Assembly (NCBI GenBank): GCA_043421945.1
Contig: JBHOGO010000038.1
Span: 1 to 41,227, forward strand
Length of the DNA: 41,227 bases
Source of the DNA: Thaumasiovibrio sp043421945
Lineage (GTDB): Bacteria > Pseudomonadota > Gammaproteobacteria > Enterobacterales > Vibrionaceae
Direction of reading: 5' to 3'
Shown here in pieces: positions 32,146-40,996 of the stretch (position 1 is its first letter; the number at the start of each line of letters is the position of its first letter). The position numbers were made by a program, and so were the translations under genes. The notes under the pieces were generated by a model, which worked only from the letters and a program-made list of their open reading frames with translations, was not told where the DNA came from and did no database searches.

Positions 32146-34803
32146 ATGGATCTGTTCAACGGCATTACCCTCAAATCTAAAATTCGTATGATGGTTGTTA
32201 TTCCACTGATTATCAGTGCTGTAACGGTTGGCCGCTTCTTAGAAGAACAATACCAAGAGCTTGATGCTCTGTACGAAATTCATCAGCGTTACGAAACTTA
32301 CCCACATTACTCCGTTGTCTTAGAGGGAATCAGAGCTCTAAGACTACGTCTCGCTTTCGGCGGGTTAGATATGGCGCAACAGCAGGCCGTATCGAATGAT
32401 ATCGAGCGGGTTTTTTCTCAGTACCCATTGTTAACAGAAACGACTGAGAATCATGAATTGTTTTCTCAAATGGATGCGTTGAAAAATGAGATTGTTGCTT
32501 GGCTTGAAGTGGACGTCTCAGATGATGAGTTCGAACGTGAAGATTGGCTAACAGTCAGTAATGAATGGTTAATCAACTTTGTTCGCTTTATTGAGCAGCT
32601 TCCATTAGCTATTGACGATGATGACTTGAGAGGGGGGATTTCTGCTTACCAACAACTCCTATGGCTTCAAGAGTTTTCAAGTCAAGAGCATGTCTATCTC
32701 AGTAAAATGATGACTCAAGAGCAGGGCAGGGTTCGCTTTCATGATGATTTAGTAAAAGCCGTCACACAACAGCAGGTTTATGTTGATAAATACGTGCAGG
32801 TGTTTGCGAGTGAGTTGCAGACAGAAAGGCTGCTTAATGTGTTTACACGCCCGGCTTTTGTTGAAGGCCTGGCAGTGCGTAATGAAGTGCTTTATGGTGA
32901 CGGAAATGCTGAAGTCTGGCCTTATTGGCAAAATGATGCCAATCAACGTATGCAACTGTTGAGTGGGGTTATTGACTCAGTAAAGTTGGATATTTCTCAT
33001 CAAGCTAAGACCGTTTATTATGAAGAAAGACAGCGTTTTATTATTACGCTTTCTACACTAGTTCTGCTTATTATTGTGATGTCTGGTCTTGGGATTGCGC
33101 TTGCTCGTCGATTAGTAAAATCTATACAAGATGTAGAGTTTACAATGAAAGAAATTGAGCATACCAAAGACTATAGCTTACGTGTACCAGAAACCGGAAA
33201 AGATGAGTTTTCACATCTAGCACAAACATTAAATACATTGATTGAAGAGCGCCATGCCAGTGAAAGCCACTTAGTGGTCGCGAAAGAAGAAGCTGAAAGG
33301 GCAAATAAGGCAAAAAGTATTTTTCTTGCCAATATGTCGCACGAAATACGAACGCCACTGAATGGCATCATTGGCATGTCAAATATTCTGGTCGATACCG
33401 ATCTAAACCCAAATCAAATGGAGTACCTCGAAACGATTAAAAGTTCGTCTAATGCGTTGCTGTCCATCATTAATGATGTGCTCGAGGTATCAAAGATTGA
33501 GGCAGGTGGTGTTTCGATAAATCCGACTGAGTGCCATATTGAAAAGCTTTGCTATGACGTTGCTTCAATTATCGCGACGAAAGCGTCAGAGAAAGGTATA
33601 GACTTTGAAGTAGACATCGATGAATCAATTCCGATGTTGTTACTGGCTGATGAGCACCGAATAAAACAAATAATGTTAAACCTGCTCTCTAATGCAGTGA
33701 AGTTTACTGAGAAGGGTAGCGTGCTATTGAAGGCTGAAGGTGTGCGAGAAGGGGGAGTGTATCACGCCCACTTTTCCGTTTCAGACAGTGGTATTGGTAT
33801 CGATCCTGCTCAAATTACTAATATCTTTATGCCATTCAAACAAGAGGATGATTCGACAACACGACGCTTTGGAGGAACAGGGCTTGGATTAAGTATCTGT
33901 CGTCAATTAGCGGAATTGATGGAAGGGGAAATGCAAGTTGAGAGTGAAAAAGGAAAAGGAAGTGTTTTCTCATTCTCAATATCGCTTCCTATTAGTAGGG
34001 AGCAAAAAGAATTCTCACCACCTCATAATGCATCTGTATTGATTATTGATAGTAATGATATTAGTGCCAGGTTGACAGAAAGAGAGTGTAAGCGTCTAAA
34101 AGTTGGTACCCAAATTTTCCATCAGTTGAAAACAAGCATAGAGTTCCTTAAATCGAATTCCAAGGCGAGTGAATTAGGGGCAATTTTACTTCGATATCAT
34201 TCTACACTTGAAAATAAGGATCTTGCCGCGCTAAGTGCTTATGCCCCTGTCGTTTTGTTGACTTCTTATGGGCAACAGGTACATATAAATGAAGGTTATA
34301 AGGCTGTACACACCTTACCAGTAAGAGGGCCTAAGCTACGGCAAATCTTATCAAGTTTAATCAATGATACGTTTGCAGAGTTTACGGGAGTCAAGAAGCC
34401 AGAGAAAGTCGTGAAACAATTATCAGGAGAGCTCCTGTTGGTTGAAGATAATGTGGTTAATATGCAAGTGGCCAAAACAGTGCTTTCGAAGGCTGGGTTT
34501 AATGTTCATACCGCCGAAGATGGGAAGCAAGCCATCGATGTTTGGTTACAGAATAGTATTGATCTTGTGCTTATGGATTGCATGATGCCAGTGATGGACG
34601 GCTTTGAAGCGACAAGACAAATTAGGGCAATTGAAAATCAGCTACAAAATGATCGAGTACCGATTATCGCATTGACGGCAAGTGTGCTTGATGAGGATAT
34701 TCGGTCTTGCTTTCAAGCGGGGATGGATGGATATGTGCCTAAGCCTTTCGAAAATCAACAGCTGATAGGAACGATTGAAAAGCATTTGGCACTTGCTGGA
34801 TAG
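32146..34803 (+). CDS. Hybrid sensor histidine kinase
   Basis: An 885-residue inner-membrane protein from the ATG at 32146 (GTG codons lie just upstream; no strong ribosome site). It has a membrane segment at about 13-32, a periplasmic sensing region of about 265 residues, a second membrane segment at about 300-325, a HAMP linker, then HisKA with FLANMSHEIRTPLNGIIG (His399). The HATPase follows (NLLSNAVKFTEKG, DSGIGI, GGTGLGLSI). A degenerate receiver near 630-740 lacks the acceptor Asp, and a good receiver at about 760-880 has Asp811 in VLMDCMMPVMDG. No HPt domain and no partner regulator lie nearby, so a separate phosphotransferase is needed for a phosphorelay. Confidence 0.85.
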   Translation: MDLFNGITLKSKIRMMVVIPLIISAVTVGRFLEEQYQELDALYEIHQRYETYPHYSVVLEGIRALRLRLAFGGLDMAQQQAVSNDIERVFSQYPLLTETTENHELFSQMDALKNEIVAWLEVDVSDDEFEREDWLTVSNEWLINFVRFIEQLPLAIDDDDLRGGISAYQQLLWLQEFSSQEHVYLSKMMTQEQGRVRFHDDLVKAVTQQQVYVDKYVQVFASELQTERLLNVFTRPAFVEGLAVRNEVLYGDGNAEVWPYWQNDANQRMQLLSGVIDSVKLDISHQAKTVYYEERQRFIITLSTLVLLIIVMSGLGIALARRLVKSIQDVEFTMKEIEHTKDYSLRVPETGKDEFSHLAQTLNTLIEERHASESHLVVAKEEAERANKAKSIFLANMSHEIRTPLNGIIGMSNILVDTDLNPNQMEYLETIKSSSNALLSIINDVLEVSKIEAGGVSINPTECHIEKLCYDVASIIATKASEKGIDFEVDIDESIPMLLLADEHRIKQIMLNLLSNAVKFTEKGSVLLKAEGVREGGVYHAHFSVSDSGIGIDPAQITNIFMPFKQEDDSTTRRFGGTGLGLSICRQLAELMEGEMQVESEKGKGSVFSFSISLPISREQKEFSPPHNASVLIIDSNDISARLTERECKRLKVGTQIFHQLKTSIEFLKSNSKASELGAILLRYHSTLENKDLAALSAYAPVVLLTSYGQQVHINEGYKAVHTLPVRGPKLRQILSSLINDTFAEFTGVKKPEKVVKQLSGELLLVEDNVVNMQVAKTVLSKAGFNVHTAEDGKQAIDVWLQNSIDLVLMDCMMPVMDGFEATRQIRAIENQLQNDRVPIIALTASVLDEDIRSCFQAGMDGYVPKPFENQQLIGTIEKHLALAG

Positions 34804-34808
34804 GCAAA

Positions 34809-34838
34809 AAAAAGGCTTTCCATGAGGAAAGCCTTTTT
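34809..34838. terminator. Bidirectional terminator between kinase and MFS genes
   Basis: A 13-bp perfect stem (34809-34821 with 34826-34838) with loop ATGA, A-rich on the left and ending in five T on the right. It serves the convergent kinase and transporter genes. Confidence 0.85.
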
Positions 34839-34854
34839 ATTGAAATATCTTTTA

Positions 34855-36075
34855 TTAAGCCGTTTTAGCGACTAGCACTTCAGTGTTCACAGGCTTAATC
34901 ACTAGCGCTAGCACAACACACACAGCAAGCATTGCTGCAGAAATTGTGTAGGCAATGTTGAAGTTACCCGTTGTATCAACAACGATTGCTGCAATGATTG
35001 GACCGATAACACCACTGATACCCCATGCAGTGTAAAGTACACCGAAGTTAGTACCGTAGTTTTTCAGACCATAGAAGTCAGTCGTTAGCGATGGGAATAC
35101 CGCTAGAAGCGTACCATAGCCAACACCTGCCATCGCTGCGCCCACGATCATCATGACACTTGAGTCATATGTTGCGAATAGCACCATGTTGATACCTTGT
35201 AGTACGAATGCGATAAGCAATGTACGGATACCACCAATTTTGTCTGAAAGCACGCCCATTACAACACGACCACCAGTGTTGAAAACTGCCAAGATACCAA
35301 CAAGATATGCAGCTTCTTCGATGTTAGCTTGAATGCCAGCGATTGAAGTGATGTTACCAATAACCATCAGTCCAGCGGCTGAAGAGAATGCAAACATTAC
35401 CCACATCATGTAGAACTGAGGTGTCGTTAGCATTTGACGCCATGTTGCATTAGCAGCTGGTTTCGCTGATTTTGCAGCATCGTAGCCTTTTGGTGCTTCT
35501 GGTTTGTAATCCGCAGGAGGATTAGAAATTGTTGATGCTGCAGGTACTGCGATAAGCAATACGCCTGCACCTAACACCATGAATGCTGTGCTGATGCTGT
35601 AATCTTCGATTAACCAAGAGGTAATTGGTGCTAAGTAAAGAGATGCTAGACCAAAGCCACCAGCGATAAGGCCGTTAACCAACCCTTTTTTCGATGGGTG
35701 GAACCATTTCATTGCTGAAGGGCTTAGACATGCATAGCCGAAGCCAATACCAGTACCAGTGATAACACCGAAGGTGATTGTAAGCATAGCAACGCTATCA
35801 CTCATACCAGAAAGTAGCATACCAACACCAGTTAGTACTGTACCTACTTGCAAAATACGGCGTGGTCCCATGCGATCTTGTAATGCCCCAGCAACTAGAA
35901 GAGATAAAGCAAAGACAACAATGGCAGTCGTATAAGGGAGTGAAGCATCAGCGTTAGACCAACCATAGTCCATCACAAGTGCTTTTTTCATAACACTCCA
36001 TGCATATAAAATCCCCATACACAGGTTCACAATGATCCCAGCGACAAGAATGCGCATAGCTTTGTCGAATTTCAT
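34855..36075 (-). CDS. MFS transporter, OFA (oxalate/formate antiporter-like) family
   Basis: A 406-residue major-facilitator protein with twelve membrane segments. OFA-like signs are the start GIIVNLCMGILYAWSVMKKA, the loop-2/3 motif GALQDRMGPRRIL, TGTGIGFGYACLSPSAMKWF and FHPSKKGLVNGLIAGGFG. The second half repeats the motif with GVLSDKIGGIRTL. Family members carry small carboxylates such as oxalate/formate or lactate, but the substrate is unknown here. It is a lone gene, convergent with the histidine kinase and divergent from the DUF1496 gene, with about 470 bp of upstream DNA. Confidence 0.85.
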   Translation of the reverse strand: MKFDKAMRILVAGIIVNLCMGILYAWSVMKKALVMDYGWSNADASLPYTTAIVVFALSLLVAGALQDRMGPRRILQVGTVLTGVGMLLSGMSDSVAMLTITFGVITGTGIGFGYACLSPSAMKWFHPSKKGLVNGLIAGGFGLASLYLAPITSWLIEDYSISTAFMVLGAGVLLIAVPAASTISNPPADYKPEAPKGYDAAKSAKPAANATWRQMLTTPQFYMMWVMFAFSSAAGLMVIGNITSIAGIQANIEEAAYLVGILAVFNTGGRVVMGVLSDKIGGIRTLLIAFVLQGINMVLFATYDSSVMMIVGAAMAGVGYGTLLAVFPSLTTDFYGLKNYGTNFGVLYTAWGISGVIGPIIAAIVVDTTGNFNIAYTISAAMLAVCVVLALVIKPVNTEVLVAKTA

Positions 36076-36549
36076 CTATATATATCTCTACGGTCAGCGG
36101 CAACGCGTGCAATGCAGGTTGGTGCCTTCAAAATGGAAAAGAGCAGCTTAAAAAATTCTTAAGAACTTTAAAAACATTTCGTAAAAAAGTTAATCTGGGC
36201 GCGGATTGTACCAAAATTATTTGAGATTAAAAGCCTCTAACTCAGAAGAGTGTCTTTTTTTCGTACAATTTGATTTACAAATGTTGCGGCGTGTAAACAA
36301 TGAGCAATTGTTTTCGATAGAATCGTGACAATGTGGAGCCTATTATTCTGAGTATGAGCAGTAAAAAATCAAAATATACAGATATTTAAGATGGTGTTTA
36401 TGTGTGTGTTGTTGTTGCGTTGCTGGGCTGTGTGTGGAAATGTTGCGCCTTTGGTGTGTTAGATTTTTTGCTTTAGGGTCGTTTAATGACTACATGAATA
36501 GGCAAAATTAAGTCTGGTTGACATTCAATTTTAAGAGAAAGGATAAACA
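36076..36549. other. Intergenic region between MFS and DUF1496 genes
   Basis: About 470 bp, AT-rich, with no convincing gene. It must hold divergent promoters for the transporter (leftward) and the DUF1496 gene (rightward). A TG-rich stretch at 36397-36440 is a low-complexity patch. No clear operator or terminator was identified. Confidence 0.4.
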
Positions 36550-36849
36550 ATGAATAAAACGGGGTTACTACTATTTGCCATTATGGCACCAAAAGCATTT
36601 GCCACTGCGGTTCAATTGCCGGAAGCGGAAGTACCCGTTCATCTTCCTGAACTTCCAATTGAAAGGCCTGTTGTCGCTAGGCCTGACGTTATCATAGATG
36701 CACGTCAGCTAAGTGAAAGAGCTTGCTACTATGATGATAAACAATATTCGTTAGGTTCAGTACTCAGTGTCGGCACTGTATTACTTGAATGTGTGGAAGA
36801 AAAGTCGTTCGAGATGAATGGTAAACTTCGATGGCTGAAGATGGAATAA
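36550..36849 (+). CDS. Secreted DUF1496-like protein
   Basis: A 99-residue protein with a short signal peptide (residues 1-19, ending AFAT). A Pro-rich linker follows (LPEAEVPVHLPELPIERP). The C-terminal part has the compact block CYYDDKQYSLGSVLSVG, then a second Cys in LLECVEE, a pattern like DUF1496, where the two Cys could pair. It is a periplasmic protein of unknown role. AAAGGA lies 6 nt before the ATG. It is followed by the helicase gene after 99 bp. Confidence 0.7.
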   Translation: MNKTGLLLFAIMAPKAFATAVQLPEAEVPVHLPELPIERPVVARPDVIIDARQLSERACYYDDKQYSLGSVLSVGTVLLECVEEKSFEMNGKLRWLKME

Positions 36850-36948
36850 TTGAGTCGAAGTGTATGAAGTTTACGCTATCAGTATAAACATACTCGACAG
36901 TCTGATTGCGTCTGATAGACTTCGCGTTCTACTGTGCTTGGAGTCCTC

Positions 36949-38181
36949 ATGTCAAATCCTGTATTCACTACTTTGCATCCCCTCATCCAATCTCAGCTTG
37001 TTGAGCTTGGGTATGATAAGCCAACCGATGTGCAGTCTGAAGCCATTCCACTTGTCCTTCGTGGAAAGGACGTTATGGCAGGGGCTCAGACGGGCACAGG
37101 AAAAACCGCCGCGTTCGCACTTCCTATTATCCATCAAATATTGAATACGAATGAACGAGGTGTAGTGAAGGCGCTTGTGATTGCTCCTACACGAGAGCTT
37201 GCCCAACAAGTGCATGATAAATTTGTGGACTATTCACAACAGACAGATCTTCGCTGTGTTGCTTTGTATGGTGGTGTTAGTTTAAAGCCACAAATAAAAA
37301 GGTTACAAGATGGGGCTGATATAGTCATTGGCACCCCAGGGCGTTTGTTGGATCACCTCTATAATAAGACAATGTTGCTTGATCAGGTCAAAACACTGGT
37401 ATTAGATGAAGCTGATCGCATGTTGGATATGGGGTTTATCGCAGATGTGAACAAATTACTAAAGCGCGTGCCATCGACACGTCAAACACTGTTCTTCTCT
37501 GCTACTTACCCTAAGCATGTCAGCAAATTAGCGTTCCGCATGTTGGATGATCCAACAAAAATTAATATTGAAGCACCTAATAGTGCCGCAGAGACTGTGG
37601 AGCAGCTCGTCCACCCCGTGGATAAAAAGAAGAAGCGTGAACTGTTAGCCTATCTCATTGGCAGTAAAAATCTTCAACAGGTATTGGTTTTCGCCAAGAC
37701 AAGAGCTTCAACGGAATTGTTGGCGAAAGAGTTAAAAAAGGATGGTTTGGCTGCTGAAGCTATCCATGGGGAGCGAACGCAAGCAGCTCGTAGTCGTGCA
37801 CTTGAAGATTTTAAAAATGGTAAAGTGCGTGTATTGGTTGCAACCGATGTTGCAGCGCGTGGTATTGATATCCCTCAGTTAGAATGTGTCTTTAACTTTG
37901 AGTTACCTCATCAGCCTGAAGACTACGTGCACCGTATTGGCCGGACAGGACGAGCAGGCGCATCAGGAAAAGCAATATCACTAGTGAGCATGGAAGAAGA
38001 AGGTATGTTAAGCGCCATTGAGACATTACTGGATGCGCGGATTCCACAACAGTGGCTTGAAGGTTACGAACCAGACCTTAATGCAGAAGTAGAACACCGC
38101 CAAAAGCGTGGTGGGAGAGGGGGAGATAAACGACGCCTAAAGAAACAACTAGCAAAGAAAGCTGGTTTTAAGCGTCGTTAA
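36949..38181 (+). CDS. rhlE: DEAD-box RNA helicase, RhlE type
   Basis: A 410-residue ATP-dependent RNA helicase. The ATG at 36949 is chosen because GGAG lies 5 nt upstream; a GTG at 36934 is in frame but covers that site. Motifs in order are the Q-motif (PTDVQSEAIP), I AQTGTGKT, Ia PTRELAQQ, Ib TPGR, II DEAD in VLDEADRMLDMGF, III SAT, IV VLVFAKT, V VATDVAARGID and VI HRIGRTGRAG. A short basic tail rich in Arg/Lys follows residue 390. The RhlE assignment rests on DEADRMLDMGF and the tail. It acts on structured RNA, in ribosome assembly or mRNA decay. Confidence 0.88.
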   Translation: MSNPVFTTLHPLIQSQLVELGYDKPTDVQSEAIPLVLRGKDVMAGAQTGTGKTAAFALPIIHQILNTNERGVVKALVIAPTRELAQQVHDKFVDYSQQTDLRCVALYGGVSLKPQIKRLQDGADIVIGTPGRLLDHLYNKTMLLDQVKTLVLDEADRMLDMGFIADVNKLLKRVPSTRQTLFFSATYPKHVSKLAFRMLDDPTKINIEAPNSAAETVEQLVHPVDKKKKRELLAYLIGSKNLQQVLVFAKTRASTELLAKELKKDGLAAEAIHGERTQAARSRALEDFKNGKVRVLVATDVAARGIDIPQLECVFNFELPHQPEDYVHRIGRTGRAGASGKAISLVSMEEEGMLSAIETLLDARIPQQWLEGYEPDLNAEVEHRQKRGGRGGDKRRLKKQLAKKAGFKRR

Positions 38182-38189
38182 CTATTTAT

Positions 38190-38537
38190 CTAATTGCAGC
38201 AGCTCGCTTCGCGTTCTGGGCGAGTTCCCATCGCTGTGAGCTGTGTTAACGCTTCGGCAATGAGTTCACCATTAGCTAGGGCTGTTGTATTGATAATATC
38301 TGTTGCCCAATTAGGTAAATTTGGCGAGAGATGATAAAAGACCCATTGTCCTTTTCTCTCGTCTTGTAAAAGCCCGCATTGACGCAGTTGAGCGAGGTGG
38401 CGAGAGATCTTGGGTTGGCTCAGCGTTAACGCCTCAGTGAGCTCGCACACGCAAAGACTTTTTTCTGCTTGAATCAGCAGCAAACACTTTAATCGTGTCA
38501 TATCACTTAGACATTTAAAGAAAACGACTGGATCCAT
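38190..38537 (-). CDS. ArsR/SmtB-family transcriptional repressor
   Basis: A 115-residue winged-helix regulator from the ATG at 38537, which gives the usual ArsR N-terminus (MDPVVFFKCLSDMTRLKCLL). A longer TTG-started reading from 38597 is less likely. The metal box is SLCVCEL with Cys29 and Cys31, as in arsenite-sensing ArsR proteins, followed by the recognition helix SQPKISRHLAQLRQCG and wing KGQWVFYHLS. It ends in a second Cys pair (SCCN). It would repress a promoter until As(III)/Sb(III) or a similar ligand binds. No ars resistance gene lies in the window, so its target is elsewhere or lost. It converges with rhlE across 8 bp. Confidence 0.85.
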   Translation of the reverse strand: MDPVVFFKCLSDMTRLKCLLLIQAEKSLCVCELTEALTLSQPKISRHLAQLRQCGLLQDERKGQWVFYHLSPNLPNWATDIINTTALANGELIAEALTQLTAMGTRPEREASCCN

Positions 38538-38970
38538 AGTACACCACAATAACAAAACAGAGTTTTCAAAGAATAAATTGCTACAGTAAGATGTCAAGGA
38601 TCCTTTGGTCTTTACCTCACATTCTACGTAATTAGTTTATGGCAAGAATACGCTTCTCATCATCTTTATCGTTAGAGGTAAATCAAGGTAACAAGCCGAG
38701 AATCTTTTTCCTTATTCGATAAGTCAGTAAAAGTTGCGTTTGATTCATTTTGACCAACATGATCTCGAGTGTGTATAGGAAAGCTTTGAGCTGGCCCTAG
38801 AGGATTGTTTACACTTCAAGCAGTTATATTGTTAGGTGTGGTTGCTTTTTGTCCGCTTGGGTTAAACTGTGAACACTTAGACAAAAAAAAAGCAAAAACA
38901 TGACATTAACAGAAGATAAGGCTTTTAATTCTCTGAAATTATGGCATTATCCTTCTCGTACCAACGATGT
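38538..38970. other. Intergenic region upstream of tRNA-Gly
   Basis: About 430 bp without a credible gene. A short reading frame at 38900-39013 runs into the tRNA and is dismissed. The leftward ArsR promoter and the rightward tRNA promoter must lie here. A run of nine A lies at 38883-38891. No terminator for either direction was identified. Confidence 0.4.
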
Positions 38971-39045
<75 letters not shown>

Positions 39046-39158
39046 AGTCTCCTCTCCTAAGTTTTTAATCCCAATCTTTTGAAAATAAACGCTTTGTTGC
39101 GTGTTTTGTCGTGTCTGGTGATCGGTAACTCATTAATATTAGTAATAACTAATTAATG

Positions 39159-39226
39159 ATTGAGACCATATTGAGACCATATTGAGACCGAGCTCATTTT
39201 CGTACTAGCGTTCACTATATGGTCTT
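39159..39226. repeat. Direct repeats of 11 bp plus inverted copy, likely Int/Xis arm sites
   Basis: The octamer TTGAGACC occurs at 39160, 39171 and 39182, exactly 11 bp apart, joined as ATTGAGACCAT units. A partial inverted copy, ATATGGTCT, lies at 39217-39225. This array stands between the tRNA and the integrase, where arm-type integrase or excisionase sites are normally found. Confidence 0.65.
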
Positions 39227-39261
39227 AAGTGGTAAAAGTTCTAAGCTCAAAATGAAAAAAA

Positions 39262-39483
39262 CTAATCCATCCCTATAGGCTTATCTGACGTCACTTCTAG
39301 TAAATCTCCGACAGTACAGTTTAGGTAGATACAAAGCTTTTCTAAAGTTTCAAAATCAATTCGATTGTTCGTTTCATGGAATAGTCGATTGACTGTGCTT
39401 CTATTGATACCTGTATCCCGAACAACATCAGCAATTTTCAATTTTCTCGCACCAAGTAAAGTGGACAGATGACACTTTATCAT
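39262..39483 (-). CDS. Small Xre-family (Cro/CI-type) repressor
   Basis: A 73-residue helix-turn-helix protein. LLGARKLKIADVVRDTGINR, then STVNRLFHETNNRIDFETLEKLC and LNCTVGDLLEV form the standard five-helix HTH of small Xre regulators such as YozG-like proteins. It is divergent from the excisionase-like gene across about 115 bp that holds paired operators, so it probably represses the xis-int promoter and keeps the element integrated, and may also control itself. A short purine stretch AGAGAA precedes the ATG at 39483. Confidence 0.85.
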   Translation of the reverse strand: MIKCHLSTLLGARKLKIADVVRDTGINRSTVNRLFHETNNRIDFETLEKLCIYLNCTVGDLLEVTSDKPIGMD

Positions 39484-39487
39484 TTCT

Positions 39488-39580
39488 CTAAAGACCTTAA
39501 ATGTTCCGCTAAAGACACAAAATGGTGTTGACAGGCTTCTTTTTGTTATCTATTGTGTCTGTAGAGCTACAAATTGTAGC
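39488..39580 (+). promoter_or_regulatory. Divergent control region: promoter and operators of the element
   Basis: A TTGACA at 39528-39533 and TATTGT at 39551-39556, 17 bp apart, form a good rightward promoter. AGACACAA (39513-39520) and TTGTGTCT (39553-39560) are perfect inverted 8-mers bracketing it, the second overlapping the -10 box. GCTACAA-A-TTGTAGC (39566-39580) is a perfect palindrome at the predicted start site. CTAAAGAC occurs directly repeated at 39488-39495 and 39509-39516. Confidence 0.7.
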
Positions 39581-39600
39581 GAAAAAGACAGGAAATGATT

Positions 39601-39810
39601 ATGGCATATACATACCTGACAACAGAAGAGCTTTCTACATTGATTAAATATGATCGGAGAGTAATTCGTGAGCAACTTAAAGATTCAGTGTTATTTGAAG
39701 GTATCCATTACATCAGGCCTTTTGGGGGAAGGAAGATCTTATTTATATGGGAAAGAGTTGAAGAAGAAATGCTAAATGGAATCACTACAGAGTCACTGCT
39801 ATTAAAATAG
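39601..39810 (+). CDS. Excisionase-like small DNA-binding protein
   Basis: A 69-residue protein from the ATG at 39601. AGGAA lies 7 nt upstream, whereas the ATG at 39595 would abut it. YLTTEELSTLIKYDRRVIREQ resembles the winged-helix start of MerR/excisionase-type proteins, where the first helices bind DNA. IRPFGGRKILFIWERVEEEM could form the wing. It directly precedes the integrase gene (7-bp gap), the normal place for a recombination directionality factor. The family is inferred from pattern and position. Confidence 0.65.
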   Translation: MAYTYLTTEELSTLIKYDRRVIREQLKDSVLFEGIHYIRPFGGRKILFIWERVEEEMLNGITTESLLLK

Positions 39811-39817
39811 GGGGCAA

Positions 39818-40996
39818 ATGATGGGTAGTGTAAATGAACGTGGTGGACTTTTGTTTTTAGACTTTCGTTACAAGGGGCATCGCTGTAGGGAGTATACGAA
39901 GCTAGTAGATAGCCGGGTCAATCGTAAAAGAGCAAATAAGCTGTTAAAAGTGATAGAGGCTGAAATTACAGTAGGAGCCTTCGAATATTGCAAATACTTC
40001 CCTGATAGCAAGTTGAACGAAAAATTTGCCAAAATAGATGAGAGAAAAAGGCAGTCAAAAGCCTATTTCGATGCACCTGATTCACCAAAACTAGAAGAGT
40101 TCGCAAAAATCTGGCTAGCGGAAATGCAGGTCGAATGGAGTAAATCGCATTACATAGATGTTAAGGGGGTATTAGATAAGTATCTTTTACCAACTTTCGG
40201 GTCAAAAAGGATCAGCGCCATCAATAAGGGGCAAATCCTACAATTTCGTTCCATCCTCGCCAAAGTACCGGGACGAAAAGGTAGTTATCTAAGCCCATCA
40301 CGTATTAACCACATCATGACACCTTTGAGGGTGCTACTTAATGAAGCCGCTGATCGTTATGATTTTACGTCGCCTTGGCGGAATATTAAAGCGCTAAAAG
40401 TTGGTCGTACCGAGGTGGACCCATTTTCATTCCCTGAGGTGGAGCACTTTCTGCGCCATACTCCAGAAGACTTTCGTGCTTATTATATCACTCGTTTTTT
40501 TACAGGCATGCGAACCGGTGAAATTGATGGTTTGATGTGGGATTCGGTAGACCTTGTCAATCACACCATAACCGTGAAGCAAAGCCTATCAAGAGGTGAA
40601 TTACAAGGATTAAAGACGGAAGGCTCCTATCGCGTTATACATCTGATCAATCGAGTTGTCGATGTACTGAAAGTTCACAGGCTAGCAGCAAGGGAGAAAA
40701 ATAAGTATGTATTTACGAATGGTAAAGGAAAGGCGTTAAATTACCAGGTTATTTCTCGTTCTGTATGGTACCCAACGATAGATAAGGCCAAATTAAGAAA
40801 GAGAAATCCGTATCAAACGCGACATACCTTTGCGACCTTGCTATTAGCTTCTGGTGAGTCCCCTGAATGGATTGCTAACCAGATGGGGCATACGACAACA
40901 ACAATGCTGTTTCGAGTGTATTCACGGTATGTACCGAACCTTACACGCCAAGATGGCAGCGCCTTTGCTGCATTCGTACAAGAAGGGATTGAATAA
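39818..40996 (+). CDS. Tyrosine recombinase (integrase) of a tRNA-Gly element
   Basis: A 392-residue phage-type integrase. ATG codons at 39818 and 39821 both follow GGGG; the second has the better spacing. The N-terminal 60-70 residues (GSVNERGGLLFLDFRYKGHR) match the arm-binding domain of P4/DUF3596-type integrases. The core-binding SAM-like domain is at about 95-190. Catalytic residues are Arg232 (GMRTGEIDG), Arg335 and His336 (YQTRHTFATLLL), His358 (GHTTTTM) and Tyr368 (RVYSRY). The first His of HxxR is Tyr332 here, a known variant. It would integrate the element into the adjacent tRNA-Gly. Confidence 0.9.
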   Translation: MMGSVNERGGLLFLDFRYKGHRCREYTKLVDSRVNRKRANKLLKVIEAEITVGAFEYCKYFPDSKLNEKFAKIDERKRQSKAYFDAPDSPKLEEFAKIWLAEMQVEWSKSHYIDVKGVLDKYLLPTFGSKRISAINKGQILQFRSILAKVPGRKGSYLSPSRINHIMTPLRVLLNEAADRYDFTSPWRNIKALKVGRTEVDPFSFPEVEHFLRHTPEDFRAYYITRFFTGMRTGEIDGLMWDSVDLVNHTITVKQSLSRGELQGLKTEGSYRVIHLINRVVDVLKVHRLAAREKNKYVFTNGKGKALNYQVISRSVWYPTIDKAKLRKRNPYQTRHTFATLLLASGESPEWIANQMGHTTTTMLFRVYSRYVPNLTRQDGSAFAAFVQEGIE

